The position numbers and the translations under genes were made by a program. A DNA stretch of 31,152 nt from Bipalium vagum (Eukaryota > Platyhelminthes > Tricladida > Geoplanidae): the NCBI GenBank assembly GCA_037834085.1, contig JBBMKC010257794.1:1-31152 (forward strand). Direction: 5' to 3'. The notes under the pieces were generated by a model, which saw nothing but the letters and a program-made list of their open reading frames with translations, had not been told where the DNA came from and made no database searches. This document shows positions 1 through 14,023 of this stretch, piece after piece (position 1 is the first letter of the stretch; each line of letters opens with the position of its first letter).

Positions 1-1224
1 ATTATTAAAATCAAATTCCGGGTTTTAACTTTTACAAATAAATAAAATTACACAAATTATATATTGTTTTTTATACAACAAATGAATCACTAAATAATCA
101 CTAAATGATCACTAAAATGTTTAAAATCAATAATGTTATTGTTTTGAGGGTTTTGATTGTTTTGGCTGGATTGTCGTTTTTGAAAGGTTTGATTGAATTG
201 ATTGGTCCGAAGGTGGGAGTCTCCACATATTTATTATATTATTAATTTTGTTACTATTATTATTTAGGTCTTTTCATAAGTGTTGTTGCTTTTCATTAGC
301 AGGTAATTATAAAATAAATATGATAAAATATAAACATGTGTTGGAATCTGTTGAGGTTTGACTCCTATCTTTAACTCTCTGTAAATACAATTTATGGCGA
401 AAATAAAATTTAAATAACAAATTAAAATTAATTAATTAACAAATTTAAATAATAAATTATGTAATTCCAATTAATTAAATAAATTTTTAAAAATTATTTA
501 AAATATTATTTTATGAGCAAATACTGATTTTTAATCAGTAGCATGTCACCCTAAAGTTCTTTAATTATAATTTTTGGGAAATTTTAGAATTTAAAGTTAT
601 TTTTAATAAAAATTAATTATAGAAAATACATCATGATTAACTGGTCAATCAGAGACGATAAAATAAACTGCAAAATAGTATAAGCCAGCAAAATTCATTA
701 TTTTCTCCCAGAAAATTAACTAAGAAAAAATGTATGATGTTTCTTAATAGTTTTATTTTGTAACCAGGGTTTTTCCTGGAATCGCTTTTAATTACAGTGT
801 GCTTAGAGTCTCTGAGTAGTTTGTTATTTGACTGCCTGTTGCAGTTTTTTTATAGTGACTGCAGTTTTATTGTTGTAAATAAAAATGATCTCATCCTCAT
901 TTTATTTAATAATTTTTAGAGTGTTTATATTTTGTTAGAGGGTGAGATTGCGAGCTCTTTGGGTAGGCTCACAGCAGCCTCAGTATAGGTCAGGTGAGCT
1001 GGGCAAGAGTTTCGTCAACAAATCTATGAAATCAATTCAGGTTTTTTTAATTTTTCATATTATTTATTTAATTATTCAAAAAATTATAAACGATCAAGCA
1101 ATTAGTAACAAGATAATAAATGATCAAACAACGATAGACCATGTTTGAAATTACATTATTTATGAATTTCGAACCGAAAAAAGGTTACTGAATGTAATTT
1201 ACAGCATTAATGCAGTGTATCCTA
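1..1224. other. AT-rich intergenic DNA with one GC-richer block
   Basis: No gene is recognisable here. Most of the stretch is A/T runs with stops in all frames. From about 760 to 1020 the GC content is clearly higher. That part includes a possible hairpin, gctcac at 967-972 pairing with gtgagc at 994-999. I could not assign it to a repeat family. Confidence 0.5.
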
Positions 1225-1815
1225 ATACATTGGACTTCAGAATATGTTAGAGTTGGTTTTCCAGATTTACAGAAGATGATTTCGATTTAGATGATTTTAG
1301 ATTCAAGTTCCGGACGTCCTTTTAATACCAATGAGGAATTGCTATGGCAATTAAATCAGGAAAATCAACATTGAACATTGACGGAGATGAAAACTGTAGA
1401 GAATTCGGTGCAGTGACACTATCCCGTCATTAAGAGACAATTGATAGGATTTTTAAAACCGCAAATTTGGTTTATTATCAATTGACAGATTTACAAGAAT
1501 TTTGTGACTAACAATCTTTACGTTACTGCTTTTTAGATATCAGAAGGATTCGCTATTTTATCAGATTTTTATTGGAAATGAAAACTAGCTGGCATATGAC
1601 AAATCTGCTTCTCAACTGGAATTCAAACCAATTCTCTGGTGAATCGTCAGCAGTTCCAGGCTAGCATTATAATACTACGCTAGTTTGATCCTTAATTATT
1701 GTTTTTATAGTGTGTCCCATCTATGTAATCAACGTCTCCGCTGGAATTTGACTCAGCAGGATTTGATTTACTATTATCTCATATCTTCCTGGTGAAAAAG
1801 ATGCAGGAGACAATC
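1225..1815 (+). mobile_element. Decayed mariner transposase (DNA transposon fossil)
   Basis: Fragments in shifting plus-strand frames match the mariner transposase in the right order. SWFSRF at 1251 is followed by a DDFDLDD stretch, as in mariner helix-turn-helix regions. GRPFNTNEELL follows near 1308 in another frame. Near 1574 GNEN takes the place of the usual GDEK or GDEN, so the first catalytic Asp is Asn. A YDKSASQLE segment follows, then LIYYYL and LPGEK near 1770-1810, like the family's IYYELL and PGE blocks. Stops interrupt the frame, including one inside SWFSRF's upstream C-x-SWF and one after GNEN, and there are at least two frameshifts. The C-terminal third and the inverted repeats were not found. 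This copy cannot make a working enzyme. The family assignment is by eye. Confidence 0.7.
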
Positions 1816-3863
1816 ATGGCAATCTACTTTTCTTGTAAAGATTGATTCATGGATACATAAGATGCGAGTAATTGTTCCTGTGGCTTCCTCCAGATTGCTT
1901 TTAGTACTGATGATTCAAAACATTTTACTATGAAAACTTACAAAATAATAATTGCAAGTACTTTAAAAATTCAGTTTTACAATTACTTGCTTTAACGATC
2001 AAACATTTCTAATTACAGTTGTTTTTAACAATATTCTTTGGTACAATTACTATCAAAAATAATATTATTTATGTCTGTTTAAACTGATTGTAATAGGATT
2101 TTTCCGAAATCCGATTCATCGAGTTTCTTGTTCTGAAAATAACCAGGAATTATCCATTATTTCTCTAAAAACTACATTACCCTCCCTATTGTGATTAATT
2201 ACCGACCTTTTTACTTACTCCAACATTTTAGTTCATAAATCAACCCCAATAAAATATTGAAAATTTTATTTTAAGATTTATTATTAAAATTAAATTTATT
2301 TAAAATTACTTAATATTATTAACTATTAAATAAGATTCCTCCAAATTTTAATTACTAAATCACAAAAATTTTAATTTTTCCAAAAATACGTAGTATCTAA
2401 AATTTTAATTTCCATCTTATTATTTGAAATTTAATAAAAAATTTTATTATTTAATATTTTTTCTTGTGATAAAATAATTTATAAATATTTAATATTGATT
2501 TATTGTCCTTCTAAGTATTTTAACCTTTTAAAATTCGTACGGGATTCTAATATAATAGAAGATAATTGTTTTATTTTATTAATTTTAATAACTTAATGAC
2601 TACTATAAATTTTAAATTTTTATATTTTTTCGATTATCAAATTAATTTTCATTTGCTTTGTATTATTCAAACAGTTTCATAATTGAAATTTCGTTAATTT
2701 TTGTATATCTACAAAACTTAATACTGAATGACTTACACAGTTTATATTTTTTAAAAACAAATTAAAATTTTGTTTGATTAGAATTTTTAATTGAAAAATT
2801 ATTTAAAATTTATAAATATTTATATATTAATATTCCTTTATTTAATAAAACTTTTTTAATAAATTAAATCCATACTCTTGTGAATTTTATCAAATTAAAA
2901 ATTACAAACTTTAACAAGAAATAAATATATGCTTTCTTTAAAGAACTCTTTCATATTTCACCAAAAAATATATTAGTATTAATCATTTAAATACTGCTCT
3001 GCATAATGAAATTACTTGAATCAGATAAGAGAAATAGTTACTTGCGGAGAAATACAAATAAAAATTCAGACTTTTCTAAAGAACCATTCAAAAAACAAGA
3101 ATTAATTGGTGAATTAAAATAGTAATGCTTGTTTTATTTTTAAAAGAAATTTAAAACATCTATAAATAATGTTTCCAGTTATCCCATAACGATCTGAAAA
3201 GTAATATTTGTAAAACAAACGAAACAAATGGTATTGTATACTGCAAAAAACGAAATACGATTCTATTCTATACATAAATAAATTCTTCATTACAGACCAG
3301 CCATCCATTAAAAATAATATAACTTATACATTTTCTAATTTTACACAAATCACTCACCAAATGATGAAACCATTAACTGAAAAATTAGAGATGTAAAACA
3401 CAACTCTAGAATTGAAAAATAAAAATCGAAATATTTTCAGTAAATTAAAATATGTATTGATTGAATAATTTTTTCAAAATGAAATATAAACACCACATTC
3501 CATCAAATGAAAATGTAATTCAGTAATGTAATGTAAGTAGTTAATACTGATACTGATAACAACTATAATTAATAAACCATACATAAGAAATTTATTATTC
3601 TTTTCAATATAAAAACAATTGAAATATTGAATGATTAATGATGTTATAATATAGTGAAGTAATACCATTCTATTTTGTTTAAGACCAAATACCATAGTAA
3701 TCATCATCATCGTTATGATCATCAGATTTAAGAGTAAAGATCATCGAGATGAAATCATTTTTAATGTCAATATATATTTACCATCCATAACTTCATAGTC
3801 AGTCAGTAGGATGACATAGCTTTTATATTTAGAATATATATAAATAATTCTCTGATTGATCTT
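1816..3863. other. AT-rich intergenic DNA, no gene seen
   Basis: This stretch is very AT-rich and has only short chance frames. It borders the 3' end of PP1-A, which is transcribed leftwards, so its right edge must include that gene's 3' UTR. I did not see one convincing polyadenylation signal close to the stop codon. Confidence 0.5.
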
Positions 3864-7707
<3,844 letters not shown>

Positions 7708-8157
7708 TATTTGTTTTGATTATATTAGCAATAGTTTTTAATTTATTTTTTATTATTTAGTGCATTAAAACATTAGATGGAATGTTCAAAGTATATTTTA
7801 ATTTTTATTTAAAGAAAATTAAAATATGGCATAATAAATAAAAAATACTTTTTAGATAAATTAATAGTTTTATTCAGATTTTAATAATTAATAATAATTA
7901 AAAATTTTGTTACTACTTGTGTCATTATGTTATATTCAAATATAAAGTTAGTTTTAAATTTTTAAGACAGAATGTCTCAAAATACTACCACTTTTTTAAA
8001 AATAAATAATTAAATTAAAATGATATTATTGAGTCAAGATAATTATTAAATTTTTATAAAAATGTAAAAACACCATGTAAACTATTTACAACTTATGAGA
8101 TACAGACTATAACATCAATTTACATTAATTTGGTCACGTATGTGAACAAAAAAGAAA

Positions 8158-8700
8158 TCAATCATGGTTAAAACATTGTTGATATCGGTAAGCGATTGAA
8201 AGGCAAACATTCATAATCATTTCTTTTGGGATTTTAGACATATTAACAATGCTTCTAGTTCAAAGTAGTCAGTGATGTTGTGACATAAACTTTTTCTTTC
8301 ATATAACTCGAGAAGAAAAAATATATTAGCGTAAAGTATTTTGATTATGGAGTAAATCCATTTAAATATCTTTTAACAATCCACGTGTTTGGCAGCTTAT
8401 TGTCGAGATTTTTCCTCAGTTCACTATGTTAATAAAGCTGGTGCACTGTCTTACTAGAAATAAAAACTCTTATCTCCAAAATCTTTAATTTTTGCAAGAA
8501 ATTTAAATAATTCGCAGCAGTTATCGTACTGTCAAAGAAAAAAGGTCCCAATTACTTGATAATATGAAAGACTACATCAAATTGACACTTCTGGTTAAAT
8601 AATACTACGTTGGACCGTAATGTCTGAATTTCAAGTACCCCAATAAGTAAAACCATAGTGATTCGAAATGCAAAGTTAAAAAAGGAAAAAGTTAGGTATG
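8158..8700 (-). mobile_element. Heavily decayed Tc1/mariner-superfamily transposase (DNA transposon fossil)
   Basis: No single long frame exists, but minus-strand fragments fall in the order of a DDE transposase common in invertebrates. A YWGT piece near 8640 resembles the family's YWGxENPH. LGPFFFDSTITAANYLNFLQ resembles the IGPFFFDGxxTGxxYLNFL block. NLDNKLPNTWI resembles FLDxxFPxRWIGRRGP. MKEKVYVTTSLTTL resembles LKxKVYxTxPxTL. A last frame from ATG at 8239-8241 to TGA at 8158-8160 reads IPKEMIMNVCLSIAYRYQQC, close to the family's C-terminal IPxEMIxNVCxSVxxRxxxC. Several frameshifts and at least three stops break it, and the QDGAPPHY and SPDLTPLDFF blocks are largely lost. It lies between the two PP1 genes. 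Confidence 0.72.
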
Positions 8701-10006
8701 CCACTGCTCAGTAGAGACAGTTATAATTACTAATTGATTGAAATTAAAATTAGTATATTTTTTTACATTATAGAAAAAAACTATGAAAAATAACTATGAA
8801 GACTCAATTATCTTTGTGAATTGTCTTTTATCTTTCTAATCATATCAAAAGATGATGCATAGTAAATAGAATTATTCAAAAATTATATATATTCTGCTAT
8901 TCTCAATTTCAGAAAAAATCCTTCAAAAAATGCTAGTTTTTTTTGCTTTAATTAATTAATTTTAACTTTAATTATTAAAATAATAATTAAATCGAAAATG
9001 ATATAACAAAACTAGAGATTAAGACCACTATCCATTTTGTTAGACACCAATTATGATTTTGTATAAAGATACCATCATAACCTTTTAATGTAATCAATAT
9101 TAATTTAATACGATATTTAGATTAGTTAACAATCATTAGAAGTTGAATAAAAGAAAAAAATTTCACTTCATAATAGCTGAAGAGCAAATCTTATAAAACT
9201 AAACAAAAAGCAACATACAAGTTTTTTAAAAAATAAAACACTAAAATATTAAATTTTATGAAAAATATTTTTAATTTAATATCAGAATATGGCTGATAAA
9301 TTTTTATTTCTGTGCAGTTTATTTAATATTGAATGCATTTGATAAAACTTAGGTTTTTATTTAAATATTTTAATTTAGAAAATCGATATATTTTAATAAA
9401 TAAAAATATATTGTTTTATTTTAACTGAAGTTTTAATTTTTATAATATAGTAGACGATTTTTATTGCAACATAATAATGTTATTTCAAAATAATCTAAGA
9501 AAATAATTTTAAGAATTATGAAAATTGTACATAATTTATTCATCTTTATAAATTAATTTTTTTAATTTTTACTGTTATTTTTATTTAAATTTATATATTC
9601 ATTTATTATATTATAATTTTATAACTGATTGATATTTATTTAAATGAAATTTCAAAAGAATTTTTAAAAATCAAAATTAAAAAAATAAATATATTGTAAA
9701 ATACTTAATTATTATCACATAAGAAATTTTTGAGCATATAATTAGTTATCTCGAGTAAAACAAAATATTAAATATTAATTGTAAATATTAATAGTGAACT
9801 TAGATTTTAATTTTTTCGAAAAATTCAAAATTATCTTTATAATTATTTCTGTTTTAATTTAAATAAACATAATTTAAAAATTAAAAAATGAAAGTTTAAG
9901 AGTTTAAGGTCCTTTTTTAAAACGCAAAGAAATTCTTTTAAAAAGTAATATTTTCAGGAAATTTGTTTAAATAATGATTAAATAGAAAATAAAATTTAAG
10001 TATAAG
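8701..10006. other. AT-rich intergenic DNA upstream of PP1-B
   Basis: This is very AT-rich and no gene is seen. It must contain the PP1-B promoter. I saw no element I could defend as a TATA box or factor site against this base composition. Confidence 0.5.
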
Positions 10007-11087
10007 ATGGAAAATACAAATTCACCTACTCATGATTTCTTAGATAACTGTATAAATAAATTGATGAAAAGTATTTAGAAAAAAACTTATTATTTATTTA
10101 ATGATTTCATTTATATTTAGTTGGAGAGAAAACAAATAAAAAGAAGCAGCTTCCTGGAAAGATTTGTGACAACTCTTTGACTTTTCAAGAAATCCAAAAA
10201 TTATGTCAATTGGCAAAAGGTGTGTTTAGAGAGCAACCAGTTTTGTTGGAATTACTTACTCCTGTGAAAATTGCTGGAGATATACATGGTCAATTTACTG
10301 ATTTATTGAGACTTCTTGAATATGGTGGTCTTCCACCATCATCAAGCTACTTGTTTTTAGGTGATTATGTAGATCGAGGTGCTCAGTCAGTGGAGACAAT
10401 TTGCTTATTATTTGCTTTCAAAGTTAAATATCCTGAAAACTTTTTCCTCTTAAGAGGAAATCATGAATGTTCAAATATAAATAGGTTTTATGGGTTTTTA
10501 GATGAATGTAAAAGAAAATATAACATGAAAATTTACAAAACATTTACCGATTGCTTCAACTATCTTCCTCTTGCTGCTGTTATTGATTCAAAAATATTTT
10601 GCTGCCACGGAGGTAAGACTTTTTATAACTCATTACTAATATTTATTATTTAAAGGAATATCCCCACACTTGAACGATATTAGCATTATAAATAAATTTA
10701 AAAGGCCTGCTGAAGTTGGAGATTATGGATTTGAATGTGACTTATTATGGTCTGATCCTTCAAAATTTGTGGATTACTATGGTGCAAATGAAAGAGGGGT
10801 CAGCTATTGTTTTGGAAAAAAAGCCCTTTTGGAATTTCTTGAAAATAATGATCTGGAACTTGTATGTAGAGCTCATCAAGTCGTTCAAGATGGATATGAA
10901 TTCTTTGGTAATAGGAAGCTTGTCACAATCTTTTCAGCCCCAAACTATTGCAACGAATTTGATAATGCAGCTGCGCTTATGAGTGTTGATGAAAACTTAC
11001 AATGTTCATTTCAAGTAAATATTTGACTTTTTTTATTTTTCATAATTTAAAAATATTATTTTTCAGATTCTCAAGCCAACCAATTAA
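10007..11087 (+). CDS. Divergent PP1 catalytic subunit paralogue lacking the regulatory tail (PP1-B), four exons
   Basis: This is a PP1-family serine/threonine phosphatase. Exons are 10007-10070, 10121-10612, 10656-11014 and 11067-11087, all GT-AG and in frame, giving 311 residues. Introns are 50, 43 and 52 nt. All metal and catalytic residues are present: D75 and H77 (GDIHGQF), D103 (GDYVDRG), N135 and H136 (RGNHEC), H184 (CCHGG) and H259 (CRAHQ). By eye the core is about two-thirds identical to PP1-A. The first 35 residues and the [14 protein letters not shown] region have diverged strongly. [13 protein letters not shown] has become [13 protein letters not shown] in the toxin-binding loop. 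The protein stops right after ILKPTN, so the TPPR phosphorylation tail is absent. The ATG was chosen because its exon ends with the one-base phase the next exon needs. Tissue-restricted PP1 paralogues are common in animals, but a germline role here is only a guess. Confidence 0.93.
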
Positions 11088-12159
11088 TTCTTTTTAATAG
11101 AGATTTCTATTTATCTTTAGTCAAGATATATTTTTATAAAGCTATAATATATATATATATATATTGAAAATTATTGTTTTGATTGGATATTTAAAAACTG
11201 TGCGGCTGAATTTTATTAGTCAGAGTTAAACATTGATTTTATTGACTGATATTTACAAATACATTGAGGCATTTAATTTTATAAATTGATATAATTTTAA
11301 AAAGATTTTTTATAGGTTTAATTTTTTTTAAAATTGACTGTCTACTTGAACAATCTACGTGATCTTTTCAACATTTTCTAAAATAATAAAAATGAATTGT
11401 CAATAAAAATTTCTTCAACACACAATCAAAAATCGATCACACTAAAAGTCACTTAGAAAAACCTTAACAGTACAGTACCCGTCGTAGCTCCTGTCACATA
11501 GAAGACATAAGTACAATATTAACTGTTAAGGGCTTCAAACGTCTCTTAGAATTTTGTGGCAATTCACTTCGGACTCCAACTATTTAAATACTATTTTGGT
11601 CATATCAGTCGTAAACTTGCTTGATTTATGGGGAATGTTAATTCCCCTTTTAGATCTTAAATTATAAATCGGTCACTAAAACCTGTTCTAATCTTACTAA
11701 TTTAACTTCACCATTGTCAAGATTAGGACCTTATAAAAAATAATAAATTGACTTTTATCTTTTTAATTAAATTTTCATCATTATTTTATTATTATTACTA
11801 CTACACTTCTGACCCTTTTGTGGTCTTAATAATTAATCTAATAATCTAGACACTTTTGTTGCGTTAACATGTAATTTTTGTATCAGAGTTAACTGGGATA
11901 TCTTTGACTAATCCGTCAGAATTTTGATTTTGAAAATCAATAGAATTTTGATTTTTCATTAATCAGTTTTGAGTAGTTTCAGGTTGTTGAATTTTATATG
12001 ATTTTCGTGTGACAGGAATTAACTATAGGTACTGTGAGGGCTTGGTCGTTTTAATCAAATCGGTTTGTATCATGTAACAATCCAAAGACAAATCAACATC
12101 TAGCCATATTCTGTTATTATTTTTTCACAATCATAGAAAAATTGATTAATTAACTGTTT
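11088..12159. other. Intergenic DNA after PP1-B
   Basis: The first part must hold the PP1-B 3' UTR. An AATAAA at 11385-11390 is a possible distal signal. From about 11440 to 12120 the GC content is somewhat higher and decayed repeat sequence is likely, but no coding block is recognisable. A near-duplicate agaattttgattt motif occurs twice around 11920-11960. Confidence 0.4.
11147..11164. repeat. (AT)9 microsatellite
   Basis: An uninterrupted run of nine AT units lies about 60 bases after the PP1-B stop codon. It is probably within or just beyond the 3' UTR. Confidence 0.9.
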
Positions 12160-12925
12160 GTGATTAACGTCCGCAGACTGCAAGGATCAAAGTATAGTCC
12201 AAAATATACCACGAAAATGGTGAAATTTGGAGGTAATAGTATAATGGTTTGGGGTGCAATTAAAGAAAATAGCACCAGAGTTCTGGTAAGGTGTCTGAAT
12301 ATGATGAATTCAGATGCCTACAAGGATTTCTCCAGATATATGATGCAGAGAATATATTTCAACTCCATGCCACAAATCAATATTGGTAAATTCTTTTTTG
12401 GACATGAAAAAATCTGGGTACTCAGTGATTGGCCGATTTAATCGCCAGATTTGAATATAATTGAGCCGTTATGGGCTGACCTAAAAGCCAGAGTCCAGAG
12501 CTTGAAGGCCGACAAATATTGAGGCACTGTGGAAAAATTTGAAGGATCAGTGGGCTCCAACATCTAAAATTAAAAATCTATATGAAAGCATGCCAAGAAG
12601 GATGCAAGAGGTCATTGAAAATAAAGGTACTGAATTCGAGTATCGCGATTGTTCATGAGGTTGACTTTTTATTATTATGTGTTTGATCATTTGAAATGTA
12701 AATAAAAGATACTTTATTGACGTTTTAGTCTTGTATTCAAAATGACTTAAAAACTGATGTTTCTGAACAAATCTGTTTTTCTACATTTCCAAAAATTTTA
12801 CTTTGGGAATTTTTGATTGGAAACATATTTTATCATATATTTAAATATAGACAGGATTAAAGATTTAAAGTAATCATCATTTTATCGAAATTTTAGAGGT
12901 GGCCCAAAACATATGGACGGCATTG
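12160..12925 (+). mobile_element. Tc1-family transposon fossil with right terminal repeat
   Basis: From about 12163 the frame reads GSKYSPKYTTKMVKFGGNSI followed by MVWGAIKE, a clear match to the Tc1 transposase core. WVLSDWP, a stop, then SPDLNIIEPLWADLKARVQ retains the final Glu of the DD34E triad. After a one-base frameshift near 12515 the C-terminus continues as NIEALWKNLKDQW, then SMPRRMQEVIENKG, ending at TGA 12656-12658. The segment that should carry the second Asp (normally QQDNDPKHTS) is missing between NIGKFFF and HEKIWVL. The N-terminal half, including the first Asp, is also not visible. The 3' non-coding part leads to a terminal repeat ending at 12925. The element is inactive and truncated on the left. 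Confidence 0.85.
12898..12925 (+). repeat. Right terminal inverted repeat of the Tc1 fossil
   Basis: The sequence ggcccaaaacatatggacgg followed by cattg resembles the outer end of Tc1-family elements. It abuts TA at 12926-12927, the expected target-site dinucleotide. No matching left repeat was found between 11090 and 12160. Confidence 0.65.
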
Positions 12926-12927
12926 TA

Positions 12928-14023
12928 TTAGTAAAGCGCAACAATTTCAATTTGTCCTTAAATTCAAAATTTATAATTTAAAAATGCACTTTTTAATAAC
13001 TTTTGTAAAACCTGTCAAATTATCTGATTCAAACAGGATATATTAATTAAGAAATTGAGGTTTTTATAATTCTTTGTTCAGTGAATAATAGTCAACTATT
13101 ATTATATTTTATTATCTAAAAATCTTTTTGAATTTATTATTAACTATAATTATTTGAGAATTCATTAATGTAAGCATGTAATTAATTTATTATTCATTTA
13201 ATCTTGTGTTAAAATGCATATACCAGAAATATTTTCATTTAAGTATTTGAAAAAAAATTAATTTCTTTCGAACTTTTCGATTTTTTTTAAAGAACATTAC
13301 ATGTTTTGAAACCATATAACTATCCTCAAGAAACAATATAATTAATTATATGAACTACAAAAATAAAATTTATAATTAAAAATATTTAGTTTTACTTAAC
13401 TGATTTTATGAATTGTTTAAATATTTCACAATATAATTGAAAGAAGTTTAATGAAAAAAAATATTAATTCAAGTAAGTTTTATTTTTAATTTCCTTAATA
13501 AACGAAAATATATAAAATTTTCGATGAAATCGAAATAACTATAAATAATGATTTTTAATTAAAATCGACCATTGTTTTTCTACATCAATATAAATATATT
13601 AAATATAATTTATGAAAATCGTATAATGTGATTTATTTTTGTTTTCTATATTATTCACCAGTTTCAAATTTATTGAAGAGTTTATGTGTCTCAATTTATT
13701 TTAAGGTAGCTATTATTGATCATTGTTCTTTTTGGTTTAAATCAATTATTTTAAAGTTTTTAAAATCTAAAAATCTATTTGAATTGGTTTCAAATATAAA
13801 TCTTAGTAATTTATGAAAGTTTTACTTTTTCTAAAAATATATTTAATATTTTGATTTCTAAAAACAAATAAATAGATGACTATCATTGCACAATGTGTAC
13901 AACATTTAAGCCGTTTTATTATGATATTGCAATGTTTTATAAAATTTGACTGAGAAAACTAACAGAAATATTAGTATTTTGGTGAAGAAAGTAATTTAAT
14001 TATATTAAGACTAAAAATGTGAA
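12928..14023. other. AT-rich intergenic DNA upstream of the zinc-finger gene
   Basis: No gene is seen. The promoter and 5' UTR of the zinc-finger gene probably lie at the right end, but base composition hides any clear element. Confidence 0.45.

Noticed and set aside
942-1148. 68-codon plus-strand frame
   Set aside because: It has an alternative start, an Ile/Asn-rich second half and no family resemblance; it only crosses the GC-richer block.
10716-10982. Long second plus-strand frame
   Set aside because: It lies in another frame of PP1-B exon 3, whose proper frame matches the phosphatase throughout.
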